From contig CALWXG010000008.1 in the NCBI GenBank assembly GCA_944385435.1, forward strand, positions 1-64,000: a DNA stretch of 64,000 bases, written 5' to 3'. Below the pieces are notes generated by a model, which did not search any database, was not told the DNA's origin, and saw nothing but the letters and a program-made list of their open reading frames with translations. Source of the stretch: an uncultured Oscillospiraceae bacterium. GTDB lineage: Bacteria > Bacillota > Clostridia > Oscillospirales > Oscillospiraceae. Shown piece after piece: positions 8,530-16,396 of this stretch (positions within the stretch are counted from its first letter, which is position 1; every line of letters begins with the position of its first letter). A program made the position numbers and the translations under genes.

Positions 8530-9408
8530 ATGAAAAAGAAGATCTTTGCCCTGGCGCTGGCCTGCGCGGTCAGCCTGTCCCTGCTGGCCGGCTGCGGCGC
8601 CAACGACAATCCCTCCGGCGGCAACTCCCAGGCCCCCGCCAACAGCGATGCCGGCACCCAGGCCTCTGCCCCCGCGGAGAATGTCACCATCCGCGTGGGC
8701 GCCACTCCCGCGCCCCACGTTCAGATTCTGGAGCAGGTGGTGGACGTGCTGGCCGAACAGGGCATCACGCTGGAGATCGAGACGATCAACGATTACAACA
8801 CCCCCAACGACGGCGTGGAGGATGGCTCTCTGGACGCCAACTACTTCCAGCACATCACGTACATGAACGGCTATAACGCAGACAACGGTACCCACCTGGT
8901 GAGCGTGGGCGAGATCCACTACGAGCCGCTGGGCCTGTACGCCGGCAAGACGGACTCCGTTGATGCCCTGCCCGACGGAGCCCAGATCGCTGTACCCAAC
9001 GACACCACCAACGAGGCCCGTGCCCTGCTGCTGCTGGAGCAGGAGGGGCTGCTCGTCCTGGCGGAGGGCGCCGGCATCAACGCCACTGTGCTGGACATCG
9101 TGGAAAATCCCAAGAACCTGGAGTTTGTGGAGCTGGAGGCCGCGCAGATCCCCACCCGCCTGGCCGACGTGGACATGGCCGTCATCAACGGCAACTACGC
9201 CATGGGCGCTGGCATGAGCATCGCCGACGCTCTGGCCATCGAGTCCTCTGAGGGCACTGCCGCCACCGCCTATGCCAATGTGGTGGCCGTGAAGGAGGGC
9301 AACGAGAACAACGAGGCCATCCTGGCCCTGGTGGAGGCGCTGAAGAGCGAGGAGATCAAGGCCTACATGGAGGAGACCTTCCAGGGCTCTGTGGTGCCGC
9401 TGTTCTAA
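8530..9408 (+). CDS. metQ: Methionine-binding lipoprotein MetQ
   Basis: MetQ is the substrate-binding lipoprotein of MetNIQ (292 aa). The signal peptide (MKKKIFALALACAVSLSLLAGC) ends in the lipobox LAGC. Family motifs include VRVGATPAPHVQILEQV (here IRVGATPAPHVQ), DGSLDANYFQH, ALPDGAQIAVPNDTTNEARAL and MAVINGNYA. ATG 8530 is chosen because AAGGAGAATAG lies 8-14 nt upstream and the signal peptide then starts with MKKK; the longer frame from 8470 has no signal sequence. Translation is downstream of the T-box. A strong hairpin follows. Confidence 0.97.
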   Translation: MKKKIFALALACAVSLSLLAGCGANDNPSGGNSQAPANSDAGTQASAPAENVTIRVGATPAPHVQILEQVVDVLAEQGITLEIETINDYNTPNDGVEDGSLDANYFQHITYMNGYNADNGTHLVSVGEIHYEPLGLYAGKTDSVDALPDGAQIAVPNDTTNEARALLLLEQEGLLVLAEGAGINATVLDIVENPKNLEFVELEAAQIPTRLADVDMAVINGNYAMGAGMSIADALAIESSEGTAATAYANVVAVKEGNENNEAILALVEALKSEEIKAYMEETFQGSVVPLF

Positions 9409-9462
9409 TCAGAAGTACCGGGCCGCAGCGCACAGCCTGACAACCCCATAAAACCGCAAGCA

Positions 9463-9496
9463 CCGCCCGGGAACAGCGCAAGCTGCTCCCGGGCGG
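9463..9496. terminator. Bidirectional terminator between metQ and spoIIR
   Basis: CCGCCCGGGAACAGC (9463-9477) pairs with GCTGCTCCCGGGCGG (9482-9496) with one mismatch and a 4-nt loop. It serves the convergent metQ (+) and the minus-strand operon that ends at 9501. Confidence 0.8.
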
Positions 9497-9500
9497 CGTT

Positions 9501-10130
9501 CTATTGGCACAGGCCCAGGGCCTGGATCAGGCTGTCCCACCACTCCATCAGCTTGAATTTCACCACGTATCCCCCGTCCCGTCCGGTGATGAGGGACACC
9601 TGATCCTCACGCAGCCCGGCATGGGCGGCGGTGGCGGCCACCTCCTCGGTGACGGAACCCAGACACAGGGGCGGGAAGACCACACACCACCAGTTCTGTC
9701 CCTCCCCTGCCCCGATGACCACCCGCAGGGCCCGGTAATTTCCCGCTGGGAGGGAGAAGGTGTCGTAAACTCTGGTGGGGAACCAGCAGGTCTCCAGACT
9801 CACCGACACAGGGTACTCATACCCCGCCCCGCCCACGATGTCCGCACCGGTCCGGGCCAGCTCCTCCAGATGGGCGGTCAGGAGTTCTTCCGCCGCCTCC
9901 CGGGAGGAGACGTTTTCCAGCAGCGTCCCCGCCTGGGCCAGCACCCCGTCCCGCACCTGGAGCTTCAGGTCCTGATCTGCCTGGGAGTCGGAGTTGGCGA
10001 TGACGTGGAGGCGGAGCACCTGCCCGGCCAGGGCGTCGGCGCTGGCGGAGGACCATACCCCGGACAGCAGGGCCAGGCCAAAGGTGAAACACAGGGCCGC
10101 TTCCCACAGGCGCAGTTTGTTGGAGATCAT
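9501..10130 (-). CDS. spoIIR: Stage II sporulation protein R
   Basis: SpoIIR is made in the forespore, is exported, and triggers SpoIIGA to process pro-sigma-E in the mother cell. The 209-aa protein starts with an uncleaved or cleaved membrane helix (about residues 10-30). It then shows the family signature VLRLHVIANSDSQADQDLKLQVRDGVL, of which LHVIANSDSQADQ is the core, and the C-terminal EDQVSLITGRDGGYVVKFKLMEWW. The start ATG 10130 follows directly after a T-rich run and a hairpin, and no normal Shine-Dalgarno is visible, which is odd. In Bacillus the gene is sigma-F-dependent; I could not recognise a convincing sigma-F promoter here. It is the last gene of a minus-strand run of six genes. 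Confidence 0.92.
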   Translation of the reverse strand: MISNKLRLWEAALCFTFGLALLSGVWSSASADALAGQVLRLHVIANSDSQADQDLKLQVRDGVLAQAGTLLENVSSREAAEELLTAHLEELARTGADIVGGAGYEYPVSVSLETCWFPTRVYDTFSLPAGNYRALRVVIGAGEGQNWWCVVFPPLCLGSVTEEVAATAAHAGLREDQVSLITGRDGGYVVKFKLMEWWDSLIQALGLCQ

Positions 10131-10137
10131 AAAAATA

Positions 10138-10179
10138 GCACCGTCCTTATGTAGCGTGTAACTACATTGTGGACGGTGC
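10138..10179 (-). terminator. Long hairpin between ispE and spoIIR
   Basis: On the minus strand the outer stem GCACCGTCC/GGACGGTGC (10171-10179 with 10138-10146) encloses an inner stem CTACAT/ATGTAG. It is followed by TATTTTT, which runs straight into the spoIIR ATG. It looks like an intrinsic terminator for ispE, and would also place the spoIIR start region inside structured RNA. Confidence 0.65.
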
Positions 10180-10188
10180 CCGCTGTTT

Positions 10189-11028
10189 TTATACGGTTTC
10201 GGTGAGAAAAACTTCCCGGTACTGTTCCCCCAGACGCTGTGCAGCCTGGCGGGCGGAAGCGAGGCGGTCGAACAGCCCGAACACGGTGGGACCGCTTCCC
10301 GTCATGGAGGCGCCCAGGGCGCCGCAGTCGATGAGCGCTGACTTGATGGCGTCGATCTCCGCTCTGCGGCGGGGTTCCAGCACATCCTCAAAGACGTTGT
10401 ACATCCGCCGGGCCACGTCGGCAAGATCCCCCCGCTCCAGGGCGGCAATCAGGCCCTGGGTATCCGGGCGGCGCACGATCTTCCTGGTGTCCACCCGGGC
10501 GAAGAGCTGGGGCGTGGAGATGGGGAAGGGGGGTTTGCATACCACCACATGACAGGCGGGCAGGGCGGGCAGCGCCTTGAGGATCTCTCCCCTGCCCTCC
10601 GCCAGAGCGGTGCCGCCCACTACGCAGTAGGGCACGTCGGAGCCCACCTGTTCCCCGATGCGGGCCAGCTGTTCCAGGGTGAGTCCGGCCTGAGTCAGCT
10701 CGTTCAGCGCCCGAAGCACCGCCGCGGCGTCTGAACTGCCCCCGGCCATTCCGGCACACACTGGGATGTGCTTGTGGATGGAGATGTCCACCCGGATGTC
10801 CCTGCCGGTGGCCTGCCGGAATGCGGCGGCGGCCATCTGGGCCAGGTTCCGGTTGTCCGAGGGGAGATAGGTGAGATTGGTATCCATCTGGCCCTGCCCC
10901 GGGGTGATGGTAAGGGTGTCGGTGAGGGAGATGGACTGCATGACCATCTGGAGATCGTGATATCCGTCCTCCCGTTTGCCCAGGATATCCAGGGTGAGAT
11001 TCAGCTTCGCGTAGGCCTGCACCTGCAT
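10189..11028 (-). CDS. ispE: 4-diphosphocytidyl-2-C-methyl-D-erythritol kinase
   Basis: IspE is the GHMP-family kinase of the MEP isoprenoid pathway; it phosphorylates CDP-methylerythritol at the 2-position. The 279-aa protein begins MQVQAYAKLNLTLDILGKREDGYHDL, of which AYAKLNLTLDILGKR is the family N-motif. The ATP-binding glycine/serine loop is PVCAGMAGGSSDAAAVLR. The C-terminal motif is GASMTGSGPTVFGLF. ATG 11028 is chosen because the longer frame adds 23 unconserved residues and GGCAGGG precedes 11028. The gene lies downstream of the DUF1015 gene on the same strand, with about 70 bp between them. Confidence 0.95.
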   Translation of the reverse strand: MQVQAYAKLNLTLDILGKREDGYHDLQMVMQSISLTDTLTITPGQGQMDTNLTYLPSDNRNLAQMAAAAFRQATGRDIRVDISIHKHIPVCAGMAGGSSDAAAVLRALNELTQAGLTLEQLARIGEQVGSDVPYCVVGGTALAEGRGEILKALPALPACHVVVCKPPFPISTPQLFARVDTRKIVRRPDTQGLIAALERGDLADVARRMYNVFEDVLEPRRRAEIDAIKSALIDCGALGASMTGSGPTVFGLFDRLASARQAAQRLGEQYREVFLTETV

Positions 11029-11097
11029 GTTGGATCCCTGCCTTTCAAAGGATACAGCTGCGCCGGCGCGGCGTGACCCGTGCCGGCGCAGCAACAT

Positions 11098-12384
11098 TCA
11101 GCGGATTTTCCGGGCTTCCAGATAGAAGCGCTTGTCGTTGGCCTCTCCCATGGAGAAGGTCTTCCGGGGGAGAACCCCGTCGTGAATGACGCTGGGGAAC
11201 AGCTCCCCTTTGTCCATGGCGGGCAGCAGAAAGGAGATGTTTCCGGGGCGGGCGGCAAATTGCCGGGCCACGTCCTCCCCGTGGATATAGTCCACCCGCC
11301 CGGAACGGCCGGTGAGGTATTCGTCCAGGAAGAGCTGAAGCGTGCCCACCGGGAGATGGGAGGGGGGATTGGGAATGGTAATGTCCCCTTCCCCGTCAGA
11401 GAAGACATAGTGGAGCACCTGGCCCTGGGTGCCGGCGCCACGGCTGGCGCCGGGGAAACGGTGGATCAGGGCGTTGAGCATCGCCTGGGGGTCGGTGTGG
11501 AACACCACCCGGTGGATGGGCGCGAACTCCAGGCTGTCGTCATGAAGGTTGACCAGCTCGCACAGGGCGAAGCGGGCGGGAAGGCTGGCCCATCGGGCGG
11601 GATCGGTAAAACGCTTCTGGCGCTCATAGCACTCCTTGGCGGTGGCCAGAGAATGGTTGCCGTCTCCCACCGCGAAGAGCATCACCGGCTCCTCCGGCTG
11701 GGTGCGGTAGCGGGCATGAAACTGCTCCGGGTCGGCCAGACGGTGCAGGGCGAGAGCCACCTGTTCCAGCTGCTCCGGGCCCAGACGCCAGCCGGCCACC
11801 CGGCCCCCGTTTTCCATGAGGGGGAAGTCGTAGAGCAGCTCCATCTGCTCCTTCTGCTCAGACAGGGCTTCGATGACGGTGCGCTGGGGATCATCGCACA
11901 GCAGCATGGCGTGGGGCAGCTCAATGGGGGCGTTTTTCCGCACCGCCACCCGGGGCGGAATGCGGGAGAGGACGACTCCCTCGGTGGCCCGCACCGGGGC
12001 GTCGGTCCCGGCCTCGTAATCATACTGATCCAGATCCACCATGCCGATCAGGCCCCGGCGCAGTTTGCCGCAGTGCAGGGTGCGCTCCACATAGATCATG
12101 GAGCGGTCCAGCTGGGTGAAGCGTCCCTCCCGGAGGTAACGGCTCATGGTGTTGTTCACGTCCATGATGTCTGTCTCCACGTGGGGGCCGTCCAGGCTGC
12201 TCTCCGGAAGGATCAGGCGCAGGGTGGAAGGGGCGCGGCCCACTCGATCCTCCACCCGCTGCCAGTACTCCGGCTGAGAGGTGTACTGATCGCAGGCCAC
12301 TACCGACCAGAGGGTCAGGTCGCAATCCCGGGGAAGGAGAACATCCGCGGGGCGGAAGGGCAGAGAGGAAAAATCAGCAGACAT
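11098..12384 (-). CDS. DUF1015 family protein
   Basis: This 428-residue soluble protein belongs to the DUF1015 family, whose biochemical role is not settled. Family marks are the N-terminal RPADVLLPR, the central GGRVAGWRLG region, and VMLFAVGDGNHSLATAKECYE, which is the most conserved block. No signal peptide or membrane segment is seen. The start ATG 12384 has AAAGGAG 9 nt upstream. DUF1015 genes commonly travel with serine/amino-acid genes in Clostridia; here the neighbours are a ThrH-type phosphatase, an aminotransferase and an Lrp regulator, so a link to amino-acid metabolism is inferred. Confidence 0.88.
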   Translation of the reverse strand: MSADFSSLPFRPADVLLPRDCDLTLWSVVACDQYTSQPEYWQRVEDRVGRAPSTLRLILPESSLDGPHVETDIMDVNNTMSRYLREGRFTQLDRSMIYVERTLHCGKLRRGLIGMVDLDQYDYEAGTDAPVRATEGVVLSRIPPRVAVRKNAPIELPHAMLLCDDPQRTVIEALSEQKEQMELLYDFPLMENGGRVAGWRLGPEQLEQVALALHRLADPEQFHARYRTQPEEPVMLFAVGDGNHSLATAKECYERQKRFTDPARWASLPARFALCELVNLHDDSLEFAPIHRVVFHTDPQAMLNALIHRFPGASRGAGTQGQVLHYVFSDGEGDITIPNPPSHLPVGTLQLFLDEYLTGRSGRVDYIHGEDVARQFAARPGNISFLLPAMDKGELFPSVIHDGVLPRKTFSMGEANDKRFYLEARKIR

Positions 12385-12437
12385 GGAAGAGGCTCCTTTC
12401 GGGGATGGACATGGGGAGTGGGGCGGCTGCGGAGAAC

Positions 12438-13040
12438 TCAGTTCAGCGCACCGCGGATGGCGGAGAGCAGCTCGCCAAACTCATCGAAGGCACTCAGCTC
12501 CGGGTGGTCCGCCTTGATCTGGGGGGTGGAGCGGAAGAGGAAGCCGGCCTTGCTGGCCTGGATCATGGCCAGGTCGTTGAAGCTGTCCCCGGCGGCAATG
12601 GTCTCATAGCCGATGGACTGCAGGGCCTTCACCGTGGTGAGCTTGGACTGGGGACAGCGCATGTGGTAGCCGGTGATGGCGCCGTCTTCCGCTACCTGCA
12701 GGGTATTGCAGAACAGGGTGGGCCAGTTCAGCTTCCTCATGAGGGGCTGGGCAAACTGTTCGAAGGTGTCGCTGAGGATGATGACCTGGGTGAGGCTGCG
12801 CAGCTCGTCCAGGAACTCCCGGGCGCCGGGGAGGGGATCGATGCCGGAGATCACATCCTGGATCTCCTTCAGCCCCAGGCCGTGTTCCCGGAGAATACCC
12901 AGGCGCCAGGTCATCAGCTTGTCGTAATCCGGTTCATCTCGGGTGGTGCGGCGCAGTTCCGGAATGCCGCTGGCCTGCGCAAAGGCGATCCAGATCTCAG
13001 GGACCAGGACGCCCTCCATATCCAAACATACGATATTCAC
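12438..13040 (-). CDS. thrH: ThrH-type phosphoserine phosphatase/homoserine phosphotransferase
   Basis: This 200-aa HAD-superfamily enzyme opens with MNIVCLDMEGVLVPEIWI, where D7 is the expected nucleophile and E9 replaces the second aspartate of DxD; that DxE form is characteristic of ThrH. Motif II is IILSDTFEQF, motif III lysine lies in CPQSKLTT, and motif IV is GDSFNDLAM. Characterised ThrH dephosphorylates phosphoserine and can transfer the phosphate to homoserine. The start codon is GTG 13040, with AGAGGTGAT just upstream. It lies 25 bp after an aminotransferase gene, so the pair could form part of a serine route (phosphohydroxypyruvate to phosphoserine to serine). Confidence 0.9.
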   Translation of the reverse strand: MNIVCLDMEGVLVPEIWIAFAQASGIPELRRTTRDEPDYDKLMTWRLGILREHGLGLKEIQDVISGIDPLPGAREFLDELRSLTQVIILSDTFEQFAQPLMRKLNWPTLFCNTLQVAEDGAITGYHMRCPQSKLTTVKALQSIGYETIAAGDSFNDLAMIQASKAGFLFRSTPQIKADHPELSAFDEFGELLSAIRGALN

Positions 13041-13065
13041 AGTATCACCTCTTGTCGAAATCGGT

Positions 13066-14247
13066 TCAGGCGCGCTCTTTTTTCAGTGAGTCCACAAAGC
13101 GGCCGATACGGTTGAGGGCCTCGCCCAGATCCTTCATGGAGGCGGCGTAGCAGGCGCGGACAAAGCCCTCGCCTCCGGGGCCGAAGGCGGTGCCGGGGAT
13201 GACGGCCACCTTCTCCGCCACGATCAGCCGCTCGCAGAAATCCTCGGAGGACAGGCCGGTGGATTTGATGCAGGGGAAGGTGTAGAACGCGCCTCTGGGC
13301 TCGAAGCAGTCCAGGCCCAGTTTGCGGAAACCGTCCACCAGGAACCGGCGGCGGCCGTCGTACTCCTGACGCATGTTTTCAATGTCCCGATCGCCGTTGT
13401 CCATGGCCTCGATGGCGGCGTACTGACTGGTGGTGGGGGCGGACATGATGCCGTACTGATGGAGCTTGGTCATGGCGGAGATGATCTCCTTGGGGCCGCA
13501 CACATAGCCCATGCGCCAGCCGGTCATGGAATAGGCCTTGGAGAAGCCGTTGATGACGATGGTGCGCTCATACATGTCGGGGATGTTGGCGATGGACACA
13601 TGGTGCTGGCCGTAGGTGAGTTCGGAGTAAATCTCATCGGAGATCACCATGATATCGGTGCCCCGCAGCACTTCGGCGATGGCTTCCAGATCCTCCCGGC
13701 CCATGATGCCGCCGGTGGGATTGTTGGGGAAGGGAAGCACCAGGGCCTTGGTGCGGGGGGTGATGGCGGCGCGCAGCTCGTCGGCGGTGAGGCGGAACTC
13801 GTTTTCCGCCTTGGTCTCCACCAGCACGGGCACCCCGTAGCACATGGAGGCCAGAGGCCCGTAGCAGACAAAGGACGGTGTGGGGACGATGACCTCGTCC
13901 CCCGCCTCGACCAGGCAGCGCAGAGCCAGATCCAGACCTTCGCTGCCGCCCACCGTGACCAGAATCTGGCCGATGGGGGCGTATTCCAGATCAAACCGCC
14001 GCTTCATGTAGCGGCTGATGGCCCGGCGCAGGTCGCTGAGGCCGGCGTTGGGGGTGTATTTGGTAAAACCTTTTTCCAGGGAGTAAATACCCGCGTCCCG
14101 GATATGCCAGGGAGTCTGGAAATCGGGCTCGCCGATGCCCAGGGAGATGCCGCCGTCCATACCCTCCAGAAGGTCAAAATATTTCCGGATGCCGGAGGGC
14201 GGAATGTCCTGGATGCGCCGGCACAGAATGCTGTCATAATTCATCAT
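13066..14247 (-). CDS. PLP-dependent class I/II aminotransferase
   Basis: This 393-residue fold-type I aminotransferase shows GIGEPDFQTPWHI near the N-terminus, VTVGGSEGLDLALRCL, NNPTGGIM, ISDEIYSELTYG, and the PLP-binding lysine (about residue 235) in NGFSKAYSMTGWRMGY. It resembles the aspartate/aromatic (PatA/AspC-like) branch; the substrate cannot be fixed from sequence alone. Two adjacent ATGs occur (14247 and 14244); the first overlaps the stop of the Lrp gene as ATGA, which suggests coupled translation. The thrH gene follows 25 bp downstream. Expression is probably controlled by the Lrp protein encoded first in the operon. Confidence 0.92.
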   Translation of the reverse strand: MMNYDSILCRRIQDIPPSGIRKYFDLLEGMDGGISLGIGEPDFQTPWHIRDAGIYSLEKGFTKYTPNAGLSDLRRAISRYMKRRFDLEYAPIGQILVTVGGSEGLDLALRCLVEAGDEVIVPTPSFVCYGPLASMCYGVPVLVETKAENEFRLTADELRAAITPRTKALVLPFPNNPTGGIMGREDLEAIAEVLRGTDIMVISDEIYSELTYGQHHVSIANIPDMYERTIVINGFSKAYSMTGWRMGYVCGPKEIISAMTKLHQYGIMSAPTTSQYAAIEAMDNGDRDIENMRQEYDGRRRFLVDGFRKLGLDCFEPRGAFYTFPCIKSTGLSSEDFCERLIVAEKVAVIPGTAFGPGGEGFVRACYAASMKDLGEALNRIGRFVDSLKKERA

Positions 14248-14723
14248 TCGAACACAAACCTTTCCTCCTGAGCCTCCTGCTTCTGGAAGATCAGGTGTTT
14301 CTCTTTATATTTTTTCAGGATAAAGTGGGTGGCGGTGCCGGTGACATCCTCCAGGGGGGCCAGCTTTTCCCCCACAAACAGGGCGACCTCTTTCAGCGTG
14401 CGGCCGGAGATGATGACGGTCAGGTCAAACGAGCCGCTCATCAGATAGACGGACTCCACCTCATCATACTGATAGATGCGCTGGGCGACCCGGTCAAAGC
14501 CCTCCCCCCGCTGGGGGGTAACTTTGACCTCGATGAGGGCGGTGACGCTTTCCCGGTCGGTGCGGTCCCAGTCCACAATGGCCTTGTAGCCGAGGATGAT
14601 CCGCTCTTCCTCGTACTTCCGGATGGCCTCTGCAACCTCTGCCTCGGTGAGACCGGACATGGATGCCAGTTGGGCATGGGTCAGGGTACAATCGTCTTCC
14701 AGCAGCTGCAGCAGTTTTTTCAT
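14244..14723 (-). CDS. Lrp/AsnC family transcriptional regulator
   Basis: This 159-aa protein has an N-terminal winged helix-turn-helix (LLQLLEDDCTLTHAQLASMSGLTEAEVAEAIRKYEE, with LTHAQLASMSGLTEAEV as the HTH) and a C-terminal RAM effector domain (VTALIEVKVTPQRGEGFDRVAQRI through LMSGSFDLTVIISG). The C-terminal KYKEKHLIFQKQEAQEERFVFE extension is a little longer than usual. CGAGGAGG precedes ATG 14723. It leads the minus-strand operon and is likely to regulate it in response to an amino acid. Confidence 0.93.
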   Translation of the reverse strand: MKKLLQLLEDDCTLTHAQLASMSGLTEAEVAEAIRKYEEERIILGYKAIVDWDRTDRESVTALIEVKVTPQRGEGFDRVAQRIYQYDEVESVYLMSGSFDLTVIISGRTLKEVALFVGEKLAPLEDVTGTATHFILKKYKEKHLIFQKQEAQEERFVFE

Positions 14724-14815
14724 AGAAGAGCCTCCTCGTTCTGTGATACATCCATCGCCGGAACCGGAAACCAGGGACAGACCTGGAGAAAACCGGGACG
14801 GATTGATTAACAGGT

Positions 14816-14844
14816 ATTATATACCCCAGCGAAAAAGTTGGCAA
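14816..14844 (-). promoter_or_regulatory. Promoter of the lrp-aminotransferase-thrH operon
   Basis: On the minus strand TTGCCA (14844-14839), a 17-bp spacer and TATAAT (14821-14816) lie about 93 bp upstream of the lrp start. It is divergent from the V-ATPase promoter about 100 bp away. Confidence 0.75.
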
Positions 14845-14926
14845 TCCCCCAACGCAGTACCGGCGCAATTCTTGCAATCAGTGTACTTTTCCGGGCTTTT
14901 GAGGCAAATGTTTGTGGAAAATGTGC

Positions 14927-14955
14927 TTTTCAATTTCGTATGGGAATGTTAAAAT
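14927..14955 (+). promoter_or_regulatory. Promoter of the V/A-ATPase operon
   Basis: TTTTCA (14927-14932), 17 bp, and TAAAAT (14950-14955) with an extended -10 TG at 14947-14948. It lies about 50 bp upstream of the first ATPase gene. Confidence 0.7.
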
Positions 14956-15006
14956 GACGAAGAAACATGCCAGATGGCAGTAATGTGACCGGGAGGAGGC
15001 TTTCCC

Positions 15007-15327
15007 ATGGAGTATACGACCTTGATTGACCGCATTCTGGAGGCGGAACGGACCGCGGACCAGATGACCCATGAAGTGCGGGAAGAAGAGGCAGGACTGA
15101 ACGAGCACCTGGCCGCTGAGAGCAAGCGGATCCGGGACAATCTGATGGCAAACGCCGCGGAGCGTCTGGAGAAGCTGAAGAAGGAAGAACAGGAGAAGAA
15201 GGAAAAGGCACTGGCTGCGCTGGACATCCGGCTGGCGGACAGCCATGACAGAATGGAGCGGGCCTACGCCAAATATGGCGACAACTGGGTGGACACCCTG
15301 TTCCGTCAGGCGGTGGATATTCCGTGA
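15007..15327 (+). CDS. V/A-type ATPase peripheral-stalk subunit G/H
   Basis: This short (106 aa) highly charged helical protein is almost all coiled coil (LEAERTADQM...KLKKEEQEKKEKALAALD), as expected for the G/H (AhaH, NtpF-like) subunit that pairs with subunit E to form the peripheral stalk. ATG 15007 follows GGGAGGAGG. Its stop overlaps the GTG start of the subunit C gene. Identity rests mainly on composition and on being first in the ATPase operon. Confidence 0.8.
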   Translation: MEYTTLIDRILEAERTADQMTHEVREEEAGLNEHLAAESKRIRDNLMANAAERLEKLKKEEQEKKEKALAALDIRLADSHDRMERAYAKYGDNWVDTLFRQAVDIP

Positions 15328-16355
15328 GCGCCAGATATGAGGCCCTGGCAACCAAGGCCAGGGCGATGTATGGCAGGCACCTGGGCGCGGCGGATCTGGA
15401 ACGGATCTCCAGACTGCGCAGTGTGCAGGATGTCCTGTCGGATCTCCGGCAGCACCCGGCCTGGGCCCAGGCGGCCCAGTCCATCCCGGAGGATGTGATC
15501 CTCACCCGGGCAAGGCTGGAGGACGCTCTGCGCAGCCAGGTGCGCCAGGAAGAGCTGCGGCTGATGTCTTTTATTCCCCAGGAAGACCGGGCCCTGATGG
15601 AGTTTCCCATTTTGCGCTCGGAGCTGGAGCGGATTCTGGCGGCGCTGCGCCGGCTGCATGCCAGCATGGCCAAAGAGGTGGAGGTGCTCCCCCGAGCCTA
15701 TCTGGCGCGGACGAAGGTGAATCTGAAGGCGCTGCGGGAGTGTACGGATTTCAACGCCCTGGCCGACGCAACCCAGGGCAGCATTTACTTTGACGCCCTC
15801 AACCGCCTGCGCCAGACAGAAGGGCTGCCGGATTACGGCGTGACCGAAGCGCTGCTCTGGTCCGTCTACTACCGGTACATGCTCCAGTTGATCCGCCGGC
15901 GTTACAGCGGAGATGTGCGCCGCCTGCTGGAGCAGGCTATGGGCAGTCAGGTGGACATGCTCAACATGATGCATGTGCTTCGCATGAAGCAGTATTTTCC
16001 CCAGGAGGACAACTTCCTGCCGGTGCTGTTCCCGTTCCACTACAAGGTGCGGCCGGAACAGATTTCCGCCATGTGCAGTGCCCCCACCCCGCAGGCGGTG
16101 CTGGAGCTGACGGAGGCCACGCCCTATGGGAAGGTGTTTCGGAATGTGGCGCCGGAGGATCTGCAGGACCGGTACAATGAGATCCTGTATCGTCTCAGCC
16201 GGCGGCAGCTGCGGATGGGGAAACCGTCGGTATACACCGCGGTGGCCTATCTGAATCTGCGGGAGCTGGAGCTGAAAACCGTGGTGTCCGCGGTGGAGGC
16301 ATCCAAATACCGCCAGGATCTGGACCCCTCCCTGCTGCGGGTCCTGGCAGAATGA
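15324..16355 (+). CDS. V/A-type ATPase subunit C (AC39 family)
   Basis: This 343-residue, mainly helical protein matches the V-ATPase C/AC39 family, the socket that connects the central rotor (D/F) to the membrane ring. Recognisable stretches are MSARYEALATKARAMYGRHL near the start and FNALADATQGSIYFDALNRL in the middle; the C-terminus NLRELELKTVVSAVEASKYR is typical. It starts at GTG 15324 overlapping the previous stop. The family is weakly conserved, so the operon position supports the call. Confidence 0.88.
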   Translation: MSARYEALATKARAMYGRHLGAADLERISRLRSVQDVLSDLRQHPAWAQAAQSIPEDVILTRARLEDALRSQVRQEELRLMSFIPQEDRALMEFPILRSELERILAALRRLHASMAKEVEVLPRAYLARTKVNLKALRECTDFNALADATQGSIYFDALNRLRQTEGLPDYGVTEALLWSVYYRYMLQLIRRRYSGDVRRLLEQAMGSQVDMLNMMHVLRMKQYFPQEDNFLPVLFPFHYKVRPEQISAMCSAPTPQAVLELTEATPYGKVFRNVAPEDLQDRYNEILYRLSRRQLRMGKPSVYTAVAYLNLRELELKTVVSAVEASKYRQDLDPSLLRVLAE

Positions 16356-16396
16356 GCGGCCCGGCCGTATAAAGTTTGGGGAGAAGGAGGAGTTCC

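Noticed and set aside
10131..10188. Sigma-F promoter for spoIIR
   Set aside because: GTATA occurs in the right area, but no matching -10 (GGNNANANT type) at the expected distance.
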